From NCBI RefSeq assembly GCF_003206695.1, contig NZ_PZJN01000003.1:662574-726573 (forward strand): 64,000 bases of DNA. Direction: 5' to 3'. This DNA is from Salinicola halophyticus (GTDB taxonomy: Bacteria; Pseudomonadota; Gammaproteobacteria; Pseudomonadales; Halomonadaceae). Under the pieces are notes generated by a model. The model was given only the letters and a program-made list of their open reading frames with translations. It had not been told where the DNA came from and ran no database searches. The position numbers and the translations under genes were made by a program. This document shows positions 18,715 to 28,531 of the stretch, piece by piece. Position 1 is the first letter of the stretch; each line of letters opens with the position of its first letter.

Positions 18715-19494
18715 TTAACCAACCACAAAATCCTTAATGTCTATCGAGAACTGCTCTTGAAAAATCAGCTTTTTTTCCGCGTCAGAAAATTGATTTTCAA
18801 TCAACCCATCTCTCATGCCTTTCTTCGAGTGTTCAAGACTTTCGACGTGATTGGTCATGTAGGTGATCGCTGGATAATCTATTTTTTCTAACGGCCTCCC
18901 CAAAACTTTAAATCTTTCGGTCAGCTTGGAATGCGGTCCGAGATGTGAAAATACCTTACTTTCGTCTTCCCAGGTATCAGGTAGCTCTTCCGCTTTAAAA
19001 ACAGGTAACAGACATGACCCACAATGTCGATAGAATTGATTTGAAATCAACTCCAAATCGCTATTCCTCAAATCAAATCGATAACCTGAGTCGATAATGA
19101 GCGACCTTTCTGATGGCTGGTCCATGGCTGTCTTAACCAGATTAGTGGACACCAAATCATCTGCATCAACAAAGGCCAACCGTACGGATTTTTCTATATT
19201 TTCTCTTAGCCACGCTCCACCAAAGCGTCTTTTACGCGCCTTATCCATCGGCCGTCCTCTATCTTTAGTGGAAGGAGGGGCGAAAGGCGCCTGAAGAAAG
19301 GTAACACCCGACTCAATGTGATTTAAAAAATCCGGTTTCTCATGACCGACAACCAAAATATGAAACCGCTCATCCGTCGAACCTTTGATACTTTTCACAG
19401 TATTCTCTAAATAACGAGAAACCTGCACCCAATCTTTTGAGTTAGACCGTGATTTCAACGAAACACAAAACACCAACTCGTCATCTAGACGCAT
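18715..19494 (-). CDS. Putative GT-A fold glycosyltransferase
   Basis: About 259 residues with a GT-A-like layout: VFCVSLKSRSNSKDW at the start, then LAFVDADDLVS, which looks like the DxD metal and nucleotide-sugar site. The C-terminal half has no motif I recognise. ATG at 19494 is preferred, with GGGGTGG 6 nt upstream, over the in-frame TTG at 19509. Composition is AT-richer than the genes on either side, suggesting separate ancestry. Spacing is 46 bp from the Asn-synthetase-like gene upstream and 169 bp to the next gene downstream, so transcription may weaken or restart after it. It may also be a modification enzyme rather than a chain glycosyltransferase. Confidence 0.65.
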   Translation of the reverse strand: MRLDDELVFCVSLKSRSNSKDWVQVSRYLENTVKSIKGSTDERFHILVVGHEKPDFLNHIESGVTFLQAPFAPPSTKDRGRPMDKARKRRFGGAWLRENIEKSVRLAFVDADDLVSTNLVKTAMDQPSERSLIIDSGYRFDLRNSDLELISNQFYRHCGSCLLPVFKAEELPDTWEDESKVFSHLGPHSKLTERFKVLGRPLEKIDYPAITYMTNHVESLEHSKKGMRDGLIENQFSDAEKKLIFQEQFSIDIKDFVVG

Positions 19495-19540
19495 TGCATA
19501 CCACCCCAAATATCAATATTCTCCAAGGGAGAAAACAACA

Positions 19541-21157
19541 TCAGCTTGTCAGCCTATCAATTTCACCAAAAACGATAATACGCGATGCCGAGCGAGTCTG
19601 ATCAGAGAACTTTTTTGCCTTAAAAAGTTCTTTTTTAGCCTTCTTTATACTCGAGCCTGAAAAGATTGCATTAACCAAAGAAGAATTATTGGCAGAGAAC
19701 TCTAAATCATCGTTCATGAAGCCAACAAAATCGCTTTTAAAGTTCCCGCCGTTCGTGGCCGCTTCTAGAGTCGTTTCCCGAGAGTATATCTTGTAGTGAG
19801 TCTGAATTGCGCTGCCAATGACACTTTTCGATCCCGATGGCCAGAATGGGGATCGGGAAATATCCTCTACCTCGAACCCTTTCGATGGGCTATCAAAGGG
19901 GTGCAATGCCAAAATGGGATCCAAGGACATCAATATATCCAGAAAGAAACGCCCGCGTTTTCTTTCTTCGGCTGGGAGCTTGAAAAAAGCTTTCAGCAAA
20001 TGCTGATTGATTAACGGCGAAATCACCGGACTGATCAACGAAGCATACCAATTTCGGCCGTAATGAAAGCGCGCCCTGAAGTTATAATAATGCAAGTACA
20101 TCGCATCCGGATCGTTTTCTTCCACGCCCAAATCACGGATGGCATTCACAAATTCTTTTTTTACTTCTTCGCACGCTTGGGAGTCAGCGTAATATTGCTC
20201 GATGTGGCTAACAAACTCAGGTGCAGAAAGATTAGCAAAGGTTTTAGCGAGAGCATTGCCCCCATTTACTTTGTACTTGCGATAGTCCGGCACTTCCGAG
20301 TTCACGGGGTAAACCGGGAGATAAACGCCCAAGCTACCCGACTTCCATAGTTGGTAAGCGGCCTCCCCGTTGGTACTGGCACTAGCGCCGCTGTTATGAT
20401 GGATCTTGTTTCCGTAGCGTGCGGCCAACGATTGAGCGATTCGGTAATCGTCCTCTTTTCGGGGATTCGATACGATTCGCAAACCTTTATCCTCTCCCGC
20501 GGAGCTTCTGGCGATTCCAAAGACGGCTCTCGAGTCCTGGCCGCCTGAGAGATCCGCGATTAGATTGGCACCTGAACGAGCAATGGCCGTCAGTCGATCC
20601 CGACTTTCGATCAGCCCTTTTGTAATGAGCGCTTCATATGATTCATCAGACTGCAGCACCGGCTTTGCATCGATCAACCTTGCCTGATTTTCATGCAGAT
20701 CGACCTTGAATATTTTACCAAGAGGCAAGACCTTGATTTCCGAAATTGACGTGTTGTTCGAGATAGGCTGGGCGCCAAATCCATTTCCATTGGCAATGAA
20801 GAATGCATCGAGAGCCGGTTTGTAGAGGTTGAGCTTTCTGTCTTTACCCAAAAACTGAGCCAGTCTATAGAAGGAATTCGAAACGGCCCAACCATTATCG
20901 TCCAGGCAATAATAGAGGACATCCTGCCCCATAGGGTCGGTGTAGGCACGTAACTCGCTTCCCAAGCTCAAGAACGCAAAGAATCGGCCATCTATGACGT
21001 TATCGTAAAAAGCTTTCTCGCCAAACTCTGCGAAATAATCCTCCGCGCCGCCCGTGCCCAAGATAATATCACTCGAGGTGTAGGCAATCCCGGCGAAATA
21101 GCTCTGGTAAGCCTCATCGGACGAGGCCACCAGGAATACTGGGCCATTCGACTGCAT
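19541..21157 (-). CDS. Asparagine synthetase-like amidotransferase without N-terminal cysteine
   Basis: The C-terminal half has the ATP-pyrophosphatase loop DLSGGQDSRAV near residue 205 and the later HYGRNWYASLISPVISPLIN region typical of AsnB-like enzymes. The N-terminal part resembles the glutaminase fold (FFAFLSLGSELRAYTDPMGQDVLYY) but lacks the Cys2 nucleophile, so it probably does not hydrolyse glutamine. In polysaccharide loci, relatives such as WbpS amidate uronic acids; Ugd in this locus would supply UDP-glucuronate, which makes that role plausible but unproven. I prefer ATG at 21157, which has GGGAG 6 nt upstream; ATG at 21172 overlaps the preceding stop (ATGA) and is an alternative. 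About 538 residues. Confidence 0.8.
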   Translation of the reverse strand: MQSNGPVFLVASSDEAYQSYFAGIAYTSSDIILGTGGAEDYFAEFGEKAFYDNVIDGRFFAFLSLGSELRAYTDPMGQDVLYYCLDDNGWAVSNSFYRLAQFLGKDRKLNLYKPALDAFFIANGNGFGAQPISNNTSISEIKVLPLGKIFKVDLHENQARLIDAKPVLQSDESYEALITKGLIESRDRLTAIARSGANLIADLSGGQDSRAVFGIARSSAGEDKGLRIVSNPRKEDDYRIAQSLAARYGNKIHHNSGASASTNGEAAYQLWKSGSLGVYLPVYPVNSEVPDYRKYKVNGGNALAKTFANLSAPEFVSHIEQYYADSQACEEVKKEFVNAIRDLGVEENDPDAMYLHYYNFRARFHYGRNWYASLISPVISPLINQHLLKAFFKLPAEERKRGRFFLDILMSLDPILALHPFDSPSKGFEVEDISRSPFWPSGSKSVIGSAIQTHYKIYSRETTLEAATNGGNFKSDFVGFMNDDLEFSANNSSLVNAIFSGSSIKKAKKELFKAKKFSDQTRSASRIIVFGEIDRLTS

Positions 21158-21168
21158 TCTCTTCTCCC

Positions 21169-23832
21169 TCATTGAGATAGCAGTCTATCGCGATGGACGC
21201 CGTAACCGAACATCTTGACCACGTATTCCGATGCCAATTCGACCTGTTGACGGTAACGCGCGGTATCGTTTTTCAGCTCCGCGATAACGTCTTTGACCTC
21301 TTCGGCGGAAGCATAGACCGCTGCCGGCCCGAACAGCGGCTTGTACTTAGGATCGATGATCACCGGCACGCCAACCGCCATGGCTTCGAACATCACGCGG
21401 CCAAAGGCTTCGATCCAGTCCGAGTGGGTGTAGTAGACGTAGAAGTCCAGATCCTTGAGGAATTCGGCGGGATGAACCGAGCCGAATTCATGCACGACCC
21501 AGTTGCCCGGAAGATGCCCCAGCACTTCTGCCGGGGCTTTTGCGCCACCGAGTACGTGAATGCTGAAACGCTCGTCAGCCGGGTATAGCTCGCGTAGTAC
21601 CTCGGCGGATTCCGGCCATTTGACGTACTGATCGCGAGAATGCCGACCGATGCGGATCGGGCCGTCGCCCGGTGTATGAGGCGCCCGCTGCCACTCGGCA
21701 ACGTTGATGATATTGACCCAGTCCTCGTCACCCAGGGTGATGTTGGCCAATTCATCCGCGTGATGGTCGAACAGCGATGCCCGAACGAGCGGGCCGATCG
21801 GGTGCCAGCTTGCTTCAACACCGAAGGCTTTGACGATATTGCGATGGCACGTGGGAATATCGTAGAGCGTCGCACCGGTTTCGCTATATTCCCGCTTCGG
21901 CGGCTGATTGACGATGACCGAAACGCGCTTGACCGAGACCTGCGGAATGCGATCCTGCAGGTGCTGCACGACCGGCGGATGACGAATCACCAGATGATCA
22001 CAGGTGACCGATTCCCCCTGCACGACGAACGACACAGATTCGCCGTCGACGAGATAGCGAATGCTCTCGTTGATCTTGCGGCCCGGATTGAGATCGTAGC
22101 GCGGCAGGTTGAGCAGCCCGGTCTTCAAGCCGAAATAGCGCTGCGCCTTGATCTCTTCGATATTGGAGTGACTCGTGCCACCTGGCAGACGAAAATCGGA
22201 CGCGATGATGACATCGTAGTGCGTTCGGCTGATGCCCTTGTCCGGCAACATCGGGCTGGGTCTGGCGAAGTGCTTCGCCGCCCCTTCCGCGCCATAACGA
22301 AGCGAGTGGCTCTGCTTGCGCGCATAAGCGGCCGATTCGTCGTACTCCTTCCTGGCCCCGGTCTTGAAGCCGAGATAGCCGAACGCGCTGTCTGCCGTGA
22401 GCGAACCCTCGGCCTGACGCTGAAAGCACAGTGGCGCGCCGTCGAGCGTTTCCACCGCTTCCCGCCCAAAGGCTTCGCGCATGCGCGCCAGGAATTCCGA
22501 GTCCGCCGCGAAACGCACCTTATCCCAGTAGCCGAGCCGTTCGACCACCGGCTGCCGGCGGAACATGAGCGACGAGAGGTTCATCAGCACAAACGTGCGT
22601 GACTTGGGCCGGAGATAGATACGGCCATCTTCTTCCAGACGTATCTGACGCGAGCAGTTGGCAACGATCTGCGGGTTGGCATCCAGATGCGCGACCTGAA
22701 TTTCGAGCTTGCGTGGATGTGACCAATCGTCGGCATCGTGCGTGGTGATGTAATCGCCGGCGCAGTGGTCCAGGGCATGGTTTCGCGCCGCATAAGGCCC
22801 CTGGTTGATCTCGCTTTGCAGCACACGGATACGAGCGTCTTTCGCCGCGTAACGTTCGGCGACCTGCACCGTGTCGTCGGTGCTGGCATCGTCGCTGACG
22901 ATGATCTCCAACTCGCGATGAGATTGCGCCAGCAGTGATTCGATCGCCGTCGGCAGCGTCTGGGCCGCGTTGTAAGCGGGAATGATGACACTCACCAGCG
23001 AGCTCGATGGGCTCGAAGTGCTGGCCCGAGCCTGAACACGCTCGTAGAAACCCGGCGTTTCATCTTCCGACAGATGAATCGACTCGAGCCCATGGCTTCG
23101 GTACAAATCGTTGACGACGGCCAGCCGTGCCGGCAAATCCGGCTCGGCATTGATATGGCAAAGGCGCCAATCGTCGTCTCTCAGACTTGCCGGCACTTCC
23201 GCCAATACGGCGAGCGCTTCGACAGGTCGATCGGACTTAGCGTGAACTTGCGAAAGCAGCTTTCTCCCCAGCGCTTGCGAGGCTTCATCCTTGGTGGAAT
23301 CGATGAAGGCTTCGAGGAACGCGCCGGCCTTGCTCAAGCTCGCGGAGGTCGATTGCGCGGAGTACCACAGCCCGAGCTCCCATAGCGCGAGCTGGCGCGA
23401 AGATCCGATTTCATCCCGAACGATGGCTTCGAGTTCCGGCACCGCCACGTTCGAGAATTCGAGGTCGTAGATCCGCGCGACGATGTCCTTGATTCGCTGA
23501 GCCTGTTTTTTCTTCGAACGCCGGCTCTGCTGTTTCGCGTTTTCTACCGACTGCCGCGAGACTTTACTCGCCGGCCGACGACCTTCTCTCATGCCGTGCA
23601 TCAGGTAGTGCAGGAGCGGCCCGGTTTCCGAGAACTGCACATCCGGATAGTTTCTCAGATAGTAGTTGGGCTCGAAGAAGCGCGACGGCTGCCGTCCCCA
23701 AGGTTCGCCGTACTTCAGATAATGCAGAGCCGGGTCGAGGCCGGACTTCTTTACGTCCGGGTACTGCTTTACGTACCAGCTTTCATCGAAAAACCCTGAA
23801 CTTCTGACAAACTCGATTTTCTTCAAATACAT
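21169..23832 (-). CDS. Bifunctional GT2-GT-B glycosyltransferase with YPDV/HYL repeats
   Basis: About 887 residues. The N-terminus has two repeats (FFDESWYVKQYPDV...HYLKYGEPWGR and YYLRNYPDV...HYLMHGMREGR). A helical region leads to a family-2 domain (LVSVIIPAYNAAQTL, SDDASTDDT, HDADDWSHP). The C-terminal 350 residues form a GT-B-like domain with RIGRHSRDQYVKWP and EAFGRVMFEAMAVGVPVI. It is a full-length paralogue of the AT-rich gene at 34452-37079 and shares its GT2 domain with the 1027-residue protein. ATG at 23832 has AAGGAAG 8 nt upstream and matches the paralogue's start; the frame also offers TTG at 23880 and ATG at 23868. Sugar specificity is unknown. Confidence 0.87.
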   Translation of the reverse strand: MYLKKIEFVRSSGFFDESWYVKQYPDVKKSGLDPALHYLKYGEPWGRQPSRFFEPNYYLRNYPDVQFSETGPLLHYLMHGMREGRRPASKVSRQSVENAKQQSRRSKKKQAQRIKDIVARIYDLEFSNVAVPELEAIVRDEIGSSRQLALWELGLWYSAQSTSASLSKAGAFLEAFIDSTKDEASQALGRKLLSQVHAKSDRPVEALAVLAEVPASLRDDDWRLCHINAEPDLPARLAVVNDLYRSHGLESIHLSEDETPGFYERVQARASTSSPSSSLVSVIIPAYNAAQTLPTAIESLLAQSHRELEIIVSDDASTDDTVQVAERYAAKDARIRVLQSEINQGPYAARNHALDHCAGDYITTHDADDWSHPRKLEIQVAHLDANPQIVANCSRQIRLEEDGRIYLRPKSRTFVLMNLSSLMFRRQPVVERLGYWDKVRFAADSEFLARMREAFGREAVETLDGAPLCFQRQAEGSLTADSAFGYLGFKTGARKEYDESAAYARKQSHSLRYGAEGAAKHFARPSPMLPDKGISRTHYDVIIASDFRLPGGTSHSNIEEIKAQRYFGLKTGLLNLPRYDLNPGRKINESIRYLVDGESVSFVVQGESVTCDHLVIRHPPVVQHLQDRIPQVSVKRVSVIVNQPPKREYSETGATLYDIPTCHRNIVKAFGVEASWHPIGPLVRASLFDHHADELANITLGDEDWVNIINVAEWQRAPHTPGDGPIRIGRHSRDQYVKWPESAEVLRELYPADERFSIHVLGGAKAPAEVLGHLPGNWVVHEFGSVHPAEFLKDLDFYVYYTHSDWIEAFGRVMFEAMAVGVPVIIDPKYKPLFGPAAVYASAEEVKDVIAELKNDTARYRQQVELASEYVVKMFGYGVHRDRLLSQ

Positions 23833-23934
23833 GGAAGCATCTTCCTTGTTGCCCAGCTTCGATAACATGAATGGATTCAAGCGCCACTCGGAGCTCTACC
23901 CGCTCTCATGAGCCGGCATCGCCTCGAACGGTGG

Positions 23935-24495
23935 CTACGTTCTTGAATCACTGACCGACGAAAAGCCGGGGGCAGCCAGATCCTTGGCCGAGAGTTCCGG
24001 TTCGCCTTGCCAGGACCACGCCTCTCGCTGCCAGTCGATCGCTAGATCGAGATCGTCCCAGCGCACTGACCGCTCGCACTCAGGCGCATAGTAGTCAGTG
24101 GTTTTGTAGACGACCTCCGCCACCTCGCTCAGCACCAGAAACCCGTGACCGAAGCCCGGCGGCACCCACAATTGCTGGCCGGTGCTGGCGCTCAAGCGCG
24201 CACTGACCCACTGGCCGTAGGTCTTGGACTGTTCTCGCAGGTCGACCGCGACGTCCAGAATCTCACCCACCACGGCCCGAACCAGCTTTCCTTGGGGCTG
24301 GCGAATCTGATAGTGCAACCCTCGCAGCACGCCGCGAGCGGAGCGGGAGTGGTTGTCCTGCACGAAGGTGTGCTCGCCACAGTGTTCCTGAAAGGTACTT
24401 TGACGAAACGTTTCCATGAAGAAGCCGCGCTCGTCTTCGAAACGGCGCGGCGTCAGCAGAACAACTTCAGGTATCGCTTGCGGTTCATAGTTCAT
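23935..24495 (-). CDS. rfbC: dTDP-4-dehydrorhamnose 3,5-epimerase
   Basis: 186 residues, the normal size for RmlC/RfbC. Recognised by [34 protein letters not shown] with the catalytic His in the LRGLHYQ stretch, [14 protein letters not shown], and [12 protein letters not shown]. It epimerises C3 and C5 of dTDP-4-keto-6-deoxyglucose, the third step to dTDP-L-rhamnose. The start ATG overlaps the rfbA stop by 4 bp (24492-24495), indicating coupling. It is the last of the four rml genes and is followed by glycosyltransferase genes. Confidence 0.97.
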   Translation of the reverse strand: MNYEPQAIPEVVLLTPRRFEDERGFFMETFRQSTFQEHCGEHTFVQDNHSRSARGVLRGLHYQIRQPQGKLVRAVVGEILDVAVDLREQSKTYGQWVSARLSASTGQQLWVPPGFGHGFLVLSEVAEVVYKTTDYYAPECERSVRWDDLDLAIDWQREAWSWQGEPELSAKDLAAPGFSSVSDSRT

Positions 24496-25382
24496 GCGAA
24501 ACCCGCCTTCTGCTGAGAAATCAGACGAGCCAGATACTCGCCGTAGCCGGTCTTCTCGAACATCGCGGCGCGTGCCAGCAGCGCTTCGTCATCGATCCAG
24601 CCGCTGTTCCAGGCGATCTCTTCGAGGCACGCGACTTTCAATCCCTGGCAGTGCTCCACGCTCTGCACGTACTGGCTGGCTTCCATCAGACTTTCCGGCG
24701 TGCCTGTGTCCAGCCAGGCGAAGCCCCGGCCCAGGCGTTCGACGAACAGATCGCCACGTTCGAGATAGGCGTTATTGACCGAGGTGATTTCCAGCTCGCC
24801 CCGCGCTGAGGGCTTCACGCCGCGGGCGATCTCGACCACGTCGTTGTCGTAGAAATAGAGCCCGGTAACGGCATAGGGAGATTGCGGCTGCGCGGGTTTC
24901 TCTTCGATGTTTTTGACTTGGCCTGAATGATCGAACGACACCACGCCGAAGCGCTCCGGGTCCTTCACCCACTGGCCGAAGATCGTCGCGCCATGCGGCT
25001 TTTGCGCCGCAATACGCAGCTGCTCGGAGAAGTGCTGGCCATGGAAGACGTTATCGCCCAGCACCAGGCACACCGAATCCTGACCGATGAACGACTCCCC
25101 GATCAGAAACGCCTGGGCGAGCCCTTCCGGCGCCGGTTGCTCGGCATACTCGAAGCTCACGCCGAACTGTTCACCGCTGCCCAGCAACTGGCGATATTGC
25201 GGCAGTGCATCCGGTGAAGAAATAATGAGAATCTCGCGAATACCCGCCAGCATCAGCACCGAGATCGGATAGTAGATCATCGGTTTGTCGTAAACCGGCA
25301 GCAACTGCTTGGACGTGCCTAGCGTCATCGGAAAGAGACGCGAGCCGGTGCCCCCGGCCAGCACGATTCCTTTGCGTGTCAT
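24492..25382 (-). CDS. rfbA: Glucose-1-phosphate thymidylyltransferase
   Basis: 296 residues. The N-terminal nucleotide-binding signature is clear ([22 protein letters not shown]), followed by [25 protein letters not shown], and [20 protein letters not shown]. It makes dTDP-glucose from dTTP and glucose-1-phosphate, the first committed step to dTDP-rhamnose. In this locus a toxin-antitoxin pair lies between it and rfbD, so the usual rfbBDAC run is interrupted. Confidence 0.97.
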   Translation of the reverse strand: MTRKGIVLAGGTGSRLFPMTLGTSKQLLPVYDKPMIYYPISVLMLAGIREILIISSPDALPQYRQLLGSGEQFGVSFEYAEQPAPEGLAQAFLIGESFIGQDSVCLVLGDNVFHGQHFSEQLRIAAQKPHGATIFGQWVKDPERFGVVSFDHSGQVKNIEEKPAQPQSPYAVTGLYFYDNDVVEIARGVKPSARGELEITSVNNAYLERGDLFVERLGRGFAWLDTGTPESLMEASQYVQSVEHCQGLKVACLEEIAWNSGWIDDEALLARAAMFEKTGYGEYLARLISQQKAGFA

Positions 25383-25605
25383 GTTGAATCCTTATTCATC
25401 ACTAGAGCGTTCTGCATACTGATCAGACAGCCGGTGATTCGATCGATCGGCCAATTCGCTCTGGCTTTCGGGCTCATCAATCACCACTCTCAGACGGCCC
25501 AAACGACATCGATATGGCGGATTTGGTTGCGGCCATCGAGATGGTACGCCTTCACGACTTCCGTGTGCGTCGCCACATGAATCTGTGGATTTTCTAGGGA
25601 TGTAA

Positions 25606-26085
25606 TTACCATTTTTGTAACTGCTGAACCTGCGAAGTCAGATTTCCAGCAAACTTTTTCAGCACATCCAGTCTTTCGTGAGCGGTGATCAGTGAACTGT
25701 GAAGAATATCAGCATCTTCAATATACTCATGGATCATTTTATTGCGCAGCTGACGTAGGCTTAACCACTCTTCCCCTGATTCCAGCCAACCATATTTTTC
25801 CGCTTTATCCAGATTGATAAGCAAGGCCTTAACGGGTTCACCGAGAGCATCGAGTAGTGCCGGCAACAGCTTATCACCGAGCGTATCTTGAAGCCGACAA
25901 AACCGGCTGGTAAAAGCCTCCAGCCTAAGCGCCAGCTCTGGATTCTCATCAAGGCCCTCTACGGCCTTCAAGCTAAGTGAGGGCGAAAAAGTCTGGCTAT
26001 CTGCATAGTCCAGATGTTTTATTTCCTTATCAACGACCCGTACAAGGAAGGCCAATCGAGCCTGTGTTTCCGGCGCGAGATTCAT
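25606..26085 (-). CDS. HEPN-domain protein (HepT-like toxin candidate)
   Basis: 159 residues, mostly helical, with the HEPN RNase motif R-x4-H at R114-H119 (RNKMIH) near the C-terminus. HEPN proteins paired with MNT nucleotidyltransferases form type VII toxin-antitoxin modules, in which the antitoxin AMPylates the toxin. The start overlaps the upstream MNT gene by 4 bp (26082-26085), the usual order for such pairs. The pair lies between rfbD and rfbA. Whether it is active is unknown; the motif is intact. It could also be a nucleotide-binding HEPN partner without toxicity. Confidence 0.85.
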   Translation of the reverse strand: MNLAPETQARLAFLVRVVDKEIKHLDYADSQTFSPSLSLKAVEGLDENPELALRLEAFTSRFCRLQDTLGDKLLPALLDALGEPVKALLINLDKAEKYGWLESGEEWLSLRQLRNKMIHEYIEDADILHSSLITAHERLDVLKKFAGNLTSQVQQLQKW

Positions 26086-26381
26086 AACAGCATCCCCTTG
26101 TCCTGGGCAATGCGGTGAATCAATGCCTTGGTCATGTTAGGCGCGTTGAGAACGACATCTATCTTGCGTTCACCAAGTTGACGAATAATTTTGGCTTCGA
26201 CCCTGGCGATTGCCCACGCGGGATTTTCGATGGCACGGTCTACCGTAATCATCAAGTCAATATCTCCTCCCTTGGCAGCGTCATCGGTACGAGAACCAAA
26301 CAGCCTGACCTGTGCATCTCGGCCAACGACGTCTCTTACTGCATTTTTGATGGCGCCGATCTCTCTGTCTGAAAGCCGCAT
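26082..26381 (-). CDS. MNT-type minimal nucleotidyltransferase (MntA-like antitoxin candidate)
   Basis: About 99 residues with the nucleotidyltransferase signature GSRTDDAAKGGDIDL: G and S near 30-31 and the metal-binding Asp pair near 41 and 43. A third acidic residue lies in KIDVVL. The second of two adjacent ATGs (26381) is preferred, because AGGAGG is only 1 nt from the first. It is translated just ahead of the HEPN gene. The predicted role is AMPylation and neutralisation of the HEPN toxin. Confidence 0.87.
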   Translation of the reverse strand: MRLSDREIGAIKNAVRDVVGRDAQVRLFGSRTDDAAKGGDIDLMITVDRAIENPAWAIARVEAKIIRQLGERKIDVVLNAPNMTKALIHRIAQDKGMLL

Positions 26382-26460
26382 CATGCCTCCTCAGCAAGGG
26401 CAAAAACGAACCCACTGTAGCATTTTCGTCGAGATGCCAAGCCCGGCATAGACCGGGCTG

Positions 26461-27345
26461 TTAGGGTGCGAGGTACTCTTGCAGCGTCAAGGCCAATTGC
26501 GTTTGCCAATCCGGCAAGGTGATCCCCAGCGCGGTTTCCAGCTTGTCGACCGCCAGGCGCGAATTGAGCGGGCGCGCCGCCGGCGTCGGGTAATCGCGGG
26601 TCGGGATCGCGGAGACCGCCTCAGGCGAGATTGCCAGCGCCTCCCCCGCCGCGATGGCCTGGCGGAATATCTCGCTCGCGAAGGCATGCCAGCTGGCTTC
26701 CCCACGCGCCACCAGATGATAGAGACCGCCTGCCATCGTGCCACGCTGCCATTCGCGCAGCGCCAGCAGCGTCACCGTGGCGATCAGCCGAGCCGGTGTA
26801 GGCGCCCCGATCTGGTCATCGACGATAGACAGACGTTCGCGCTCCCGGCCCAGGCGCAGCATGGTATCGAGAAAGTTCTTGCCGCGCGCGCTATAGACCC
26901 AGCTCGTGCGCAGAATGAGATGCGCCGCGCCGCTGCGCTGGATCGCCTCATCACCCTGCAGCTTCGTTGCCCCGTAGTGAGACAGCGGCCCGATGGCGCC
27001 GTCTTCTTTCCAGGCCGTGTCGCCGTTACCGGGATAGACGTAGTCGGAAGAGTAATGAACCAGCGGGATACCCTGCTCACGGGCGTAGGTCGCCAGTTGC
27101 AAGGGCAAACCGGCATTGAGCCGCTCGGCGGCTTCCCATTGGCTTTCCGCTGCGTCCACCGCGGTGAAGGCGGCGGCGTTGACGATCAACTCAGGCCGAT
27201 GACGGTCGAGATAAGCTGAAACTTCGTCAGTGCGATTCAGATTCAGCGCCTGACGATTCGGGGCCAGAATGGGCCCCAATGGCGCAAGCGTTCGGCACAG
27301 TTCAAACCCGACCTGGCCGCTGCCACCCGTAATCAGAATCTTCAT
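26461..27345 (-). CDS. rfbD: dTDP-4-dehydrorhamnose reductase
   Basis: 294 residues of the extended SDR family: [18 protein letters not shown] at the N-terminus, [23 protein letters not shown], a catalytic Tyr-x3-Lys (YGATK), [18 protein letters not shown], and the C-terminal RPLNSRL of RmlD. It reduces dTDP-4-keto-rhamnose to dTDP-L-rhamnose with NAD(P)H. The ATG overlaps the rfbB stop by 4 bp. Confidence 0.97.
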   Translation of the reverse strand: MKILITGGSGQVGFELCRTLAPLGPILAPNRQALNLNRTDEVSAYLDRHRPELIVNAAAFTAVDAAESQWEAAERLNAGLPLQLATYAREQGIPLVHYSSDYVYPGNGDTAWKEDGAIGPLSHYGATKLQGDEAIQRSGAAHLILRTSWVYSARGKNFLDTMLRLGRERERLSIVDDQIGAPTPARLIATVTLLALREWQRGTMAGGLYHLVARGEASWHAFASEIFRQAIAAGEALAISPEAVSAIPTRDYPTPAARPLNSRLAVDKLETALGITLPDWQTQLALTLQEYLAP

Positions 27346-28478
27346 GCGTCATTCGCCCCGTCGTTCTTGGCTGGCGCCTCGGGGGCGTCATCGCCGGTAG
27401 CTGCCAGCCCCAGCCGCTCGCCCTGATAGCTATGATCCTGAATGCGCTGCCACCATTGCGGGTTTTCCAGGTACCACGCCACCGTCTCGCGCAGGCCGCT
27501 TTCGAACGTCTCTCGCGGGCGCCAGCCCAGCTCGCGCTCCAGCTTGCCCGCGTCGATCGCGTAGCGGGTATCGTGACCCGGGCGATCGGTCACGTGAGTG
27601 ATCAGATCCGCGTAACGCGCCACGCCAGCCGGCTTTTCGGGCTTCAACGCCTCCAGCAACTGGCAGACGGTTCGAACGACATCGATATTGCGTATCTCGT
27701 TACAACCGCCGATGTTGTACGTCTCCCCGACTTCGCCCTGGGTCGCGACGTGGACGAGCGCCCGCGCATGATCCTCGACGTAGAGCCAATCGCGAACCTG
27801 AAGCCCATCCCCGTAGACCGGTAACGGCTTGCCGGCGAGCGCGTTGAGGATCATCAGCGGGATCAACTTCTCGGGGAAGTGATACGGGCCGTAGTTGTTA
27901 GAGCAGTTGGTAACGAGCGTCGGCAGGCCGTAGGTGCGCCGCCACGCCCGCACCAAGTGATCGGCGCTCGCCTTGCTGGCAGCGTAGGGAGAACTCGGAG
28001 CGTAAGCGTGGGTTTCCGCAAAGGGCGGATCTTCGGGCGCGAGATCGCCGTAGACCTCGTCCGTCGAGATATGGTGGAAGCGAAACCGCTGAGCGCGGCT
28101 GGCGTCTCGCTCGGCCAACGCCTGCCAGTAGCTTCGCACTGCTTCCAGCAGTTGATACGTGCCGACGATATTGGTGTCGATGAAGGCCGCCGGGCCGTCG
28201 ATCGACCGATCGACATGGCTTTCCGCCGCCAGATGCAGGATTACATCCGGCTGCGCCTCTTCGAGGATGCGCGCCATCGCCTCCCGGTCGCCGATATCGG
28301 CTAGGTGAAAACGATAGCGCGCGCTATCCGTCACGAACGCGGGCAGCGATTCCAGATTGCCCGCATACGTGAGCTTGTCGACGTTGACGACACGATGCTC
28401 AGTATTGCCGATCAGCTCGCGAACGACGGCGGAACCGATGAAGCCCGCCCCGCCGGTCACTAGAAAAGTCAAACTCAT
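27342..28478 (-). CDS. rfbB: dTDP-glucose 4,6-dehydratase
   Basis: 378 residues of the extended SDR family: [56 protein letters not shown] with the catalytic Tyr/Lys, [18 protein letters not shown], and [20 protein letters not shown]. It converts dTDP-glucose to dTDP-4-keto-6-deoxyglucose. It is first in the rfbBD-(TA)-AC run. The C-terminal 25 residues after the core are Ala/Asp/Glu-rich and dispensable-looking. Confidence 0.98.
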   Translation of the reverse strand: MSLTFLVTGGAGFIGSAVVRELIGNTEHRVVNVDKLTYAGNLESLPAFVTDSARYRFHLADIGDREAMARILEEAQPDVILHLAAESHVDRSIDGPAAFIDTNIVGTYQLLEAVRSYWQALAERDASRAQRFRFHHISTDEVYGDLAPEDPPFAETHAYAPSSPYAASKASADHLVRAWRRTYGLPTLVTNCSNNYGPYHFPEKLIPLMILNALAGKPLPVYGDGLQVRDWLYVEDHARALVHVATQGEVGETYNIGGCNEIRNIDVVRTVCQLLEALKPEKPAGVARYADLITHVTDRPGHDTRYAIDAGKLERELGWRPRETFESGLRETVAWYLENPQWWQRIQDHSYQGERLGLAATGDDAPEAPAKNDGANDA

Positions 28479-28531
28479 AGAGAAATCATCTGCCCTGGCC
28501 GGATCGGCCAGGGTTCACAAGGAAGGAAAGT

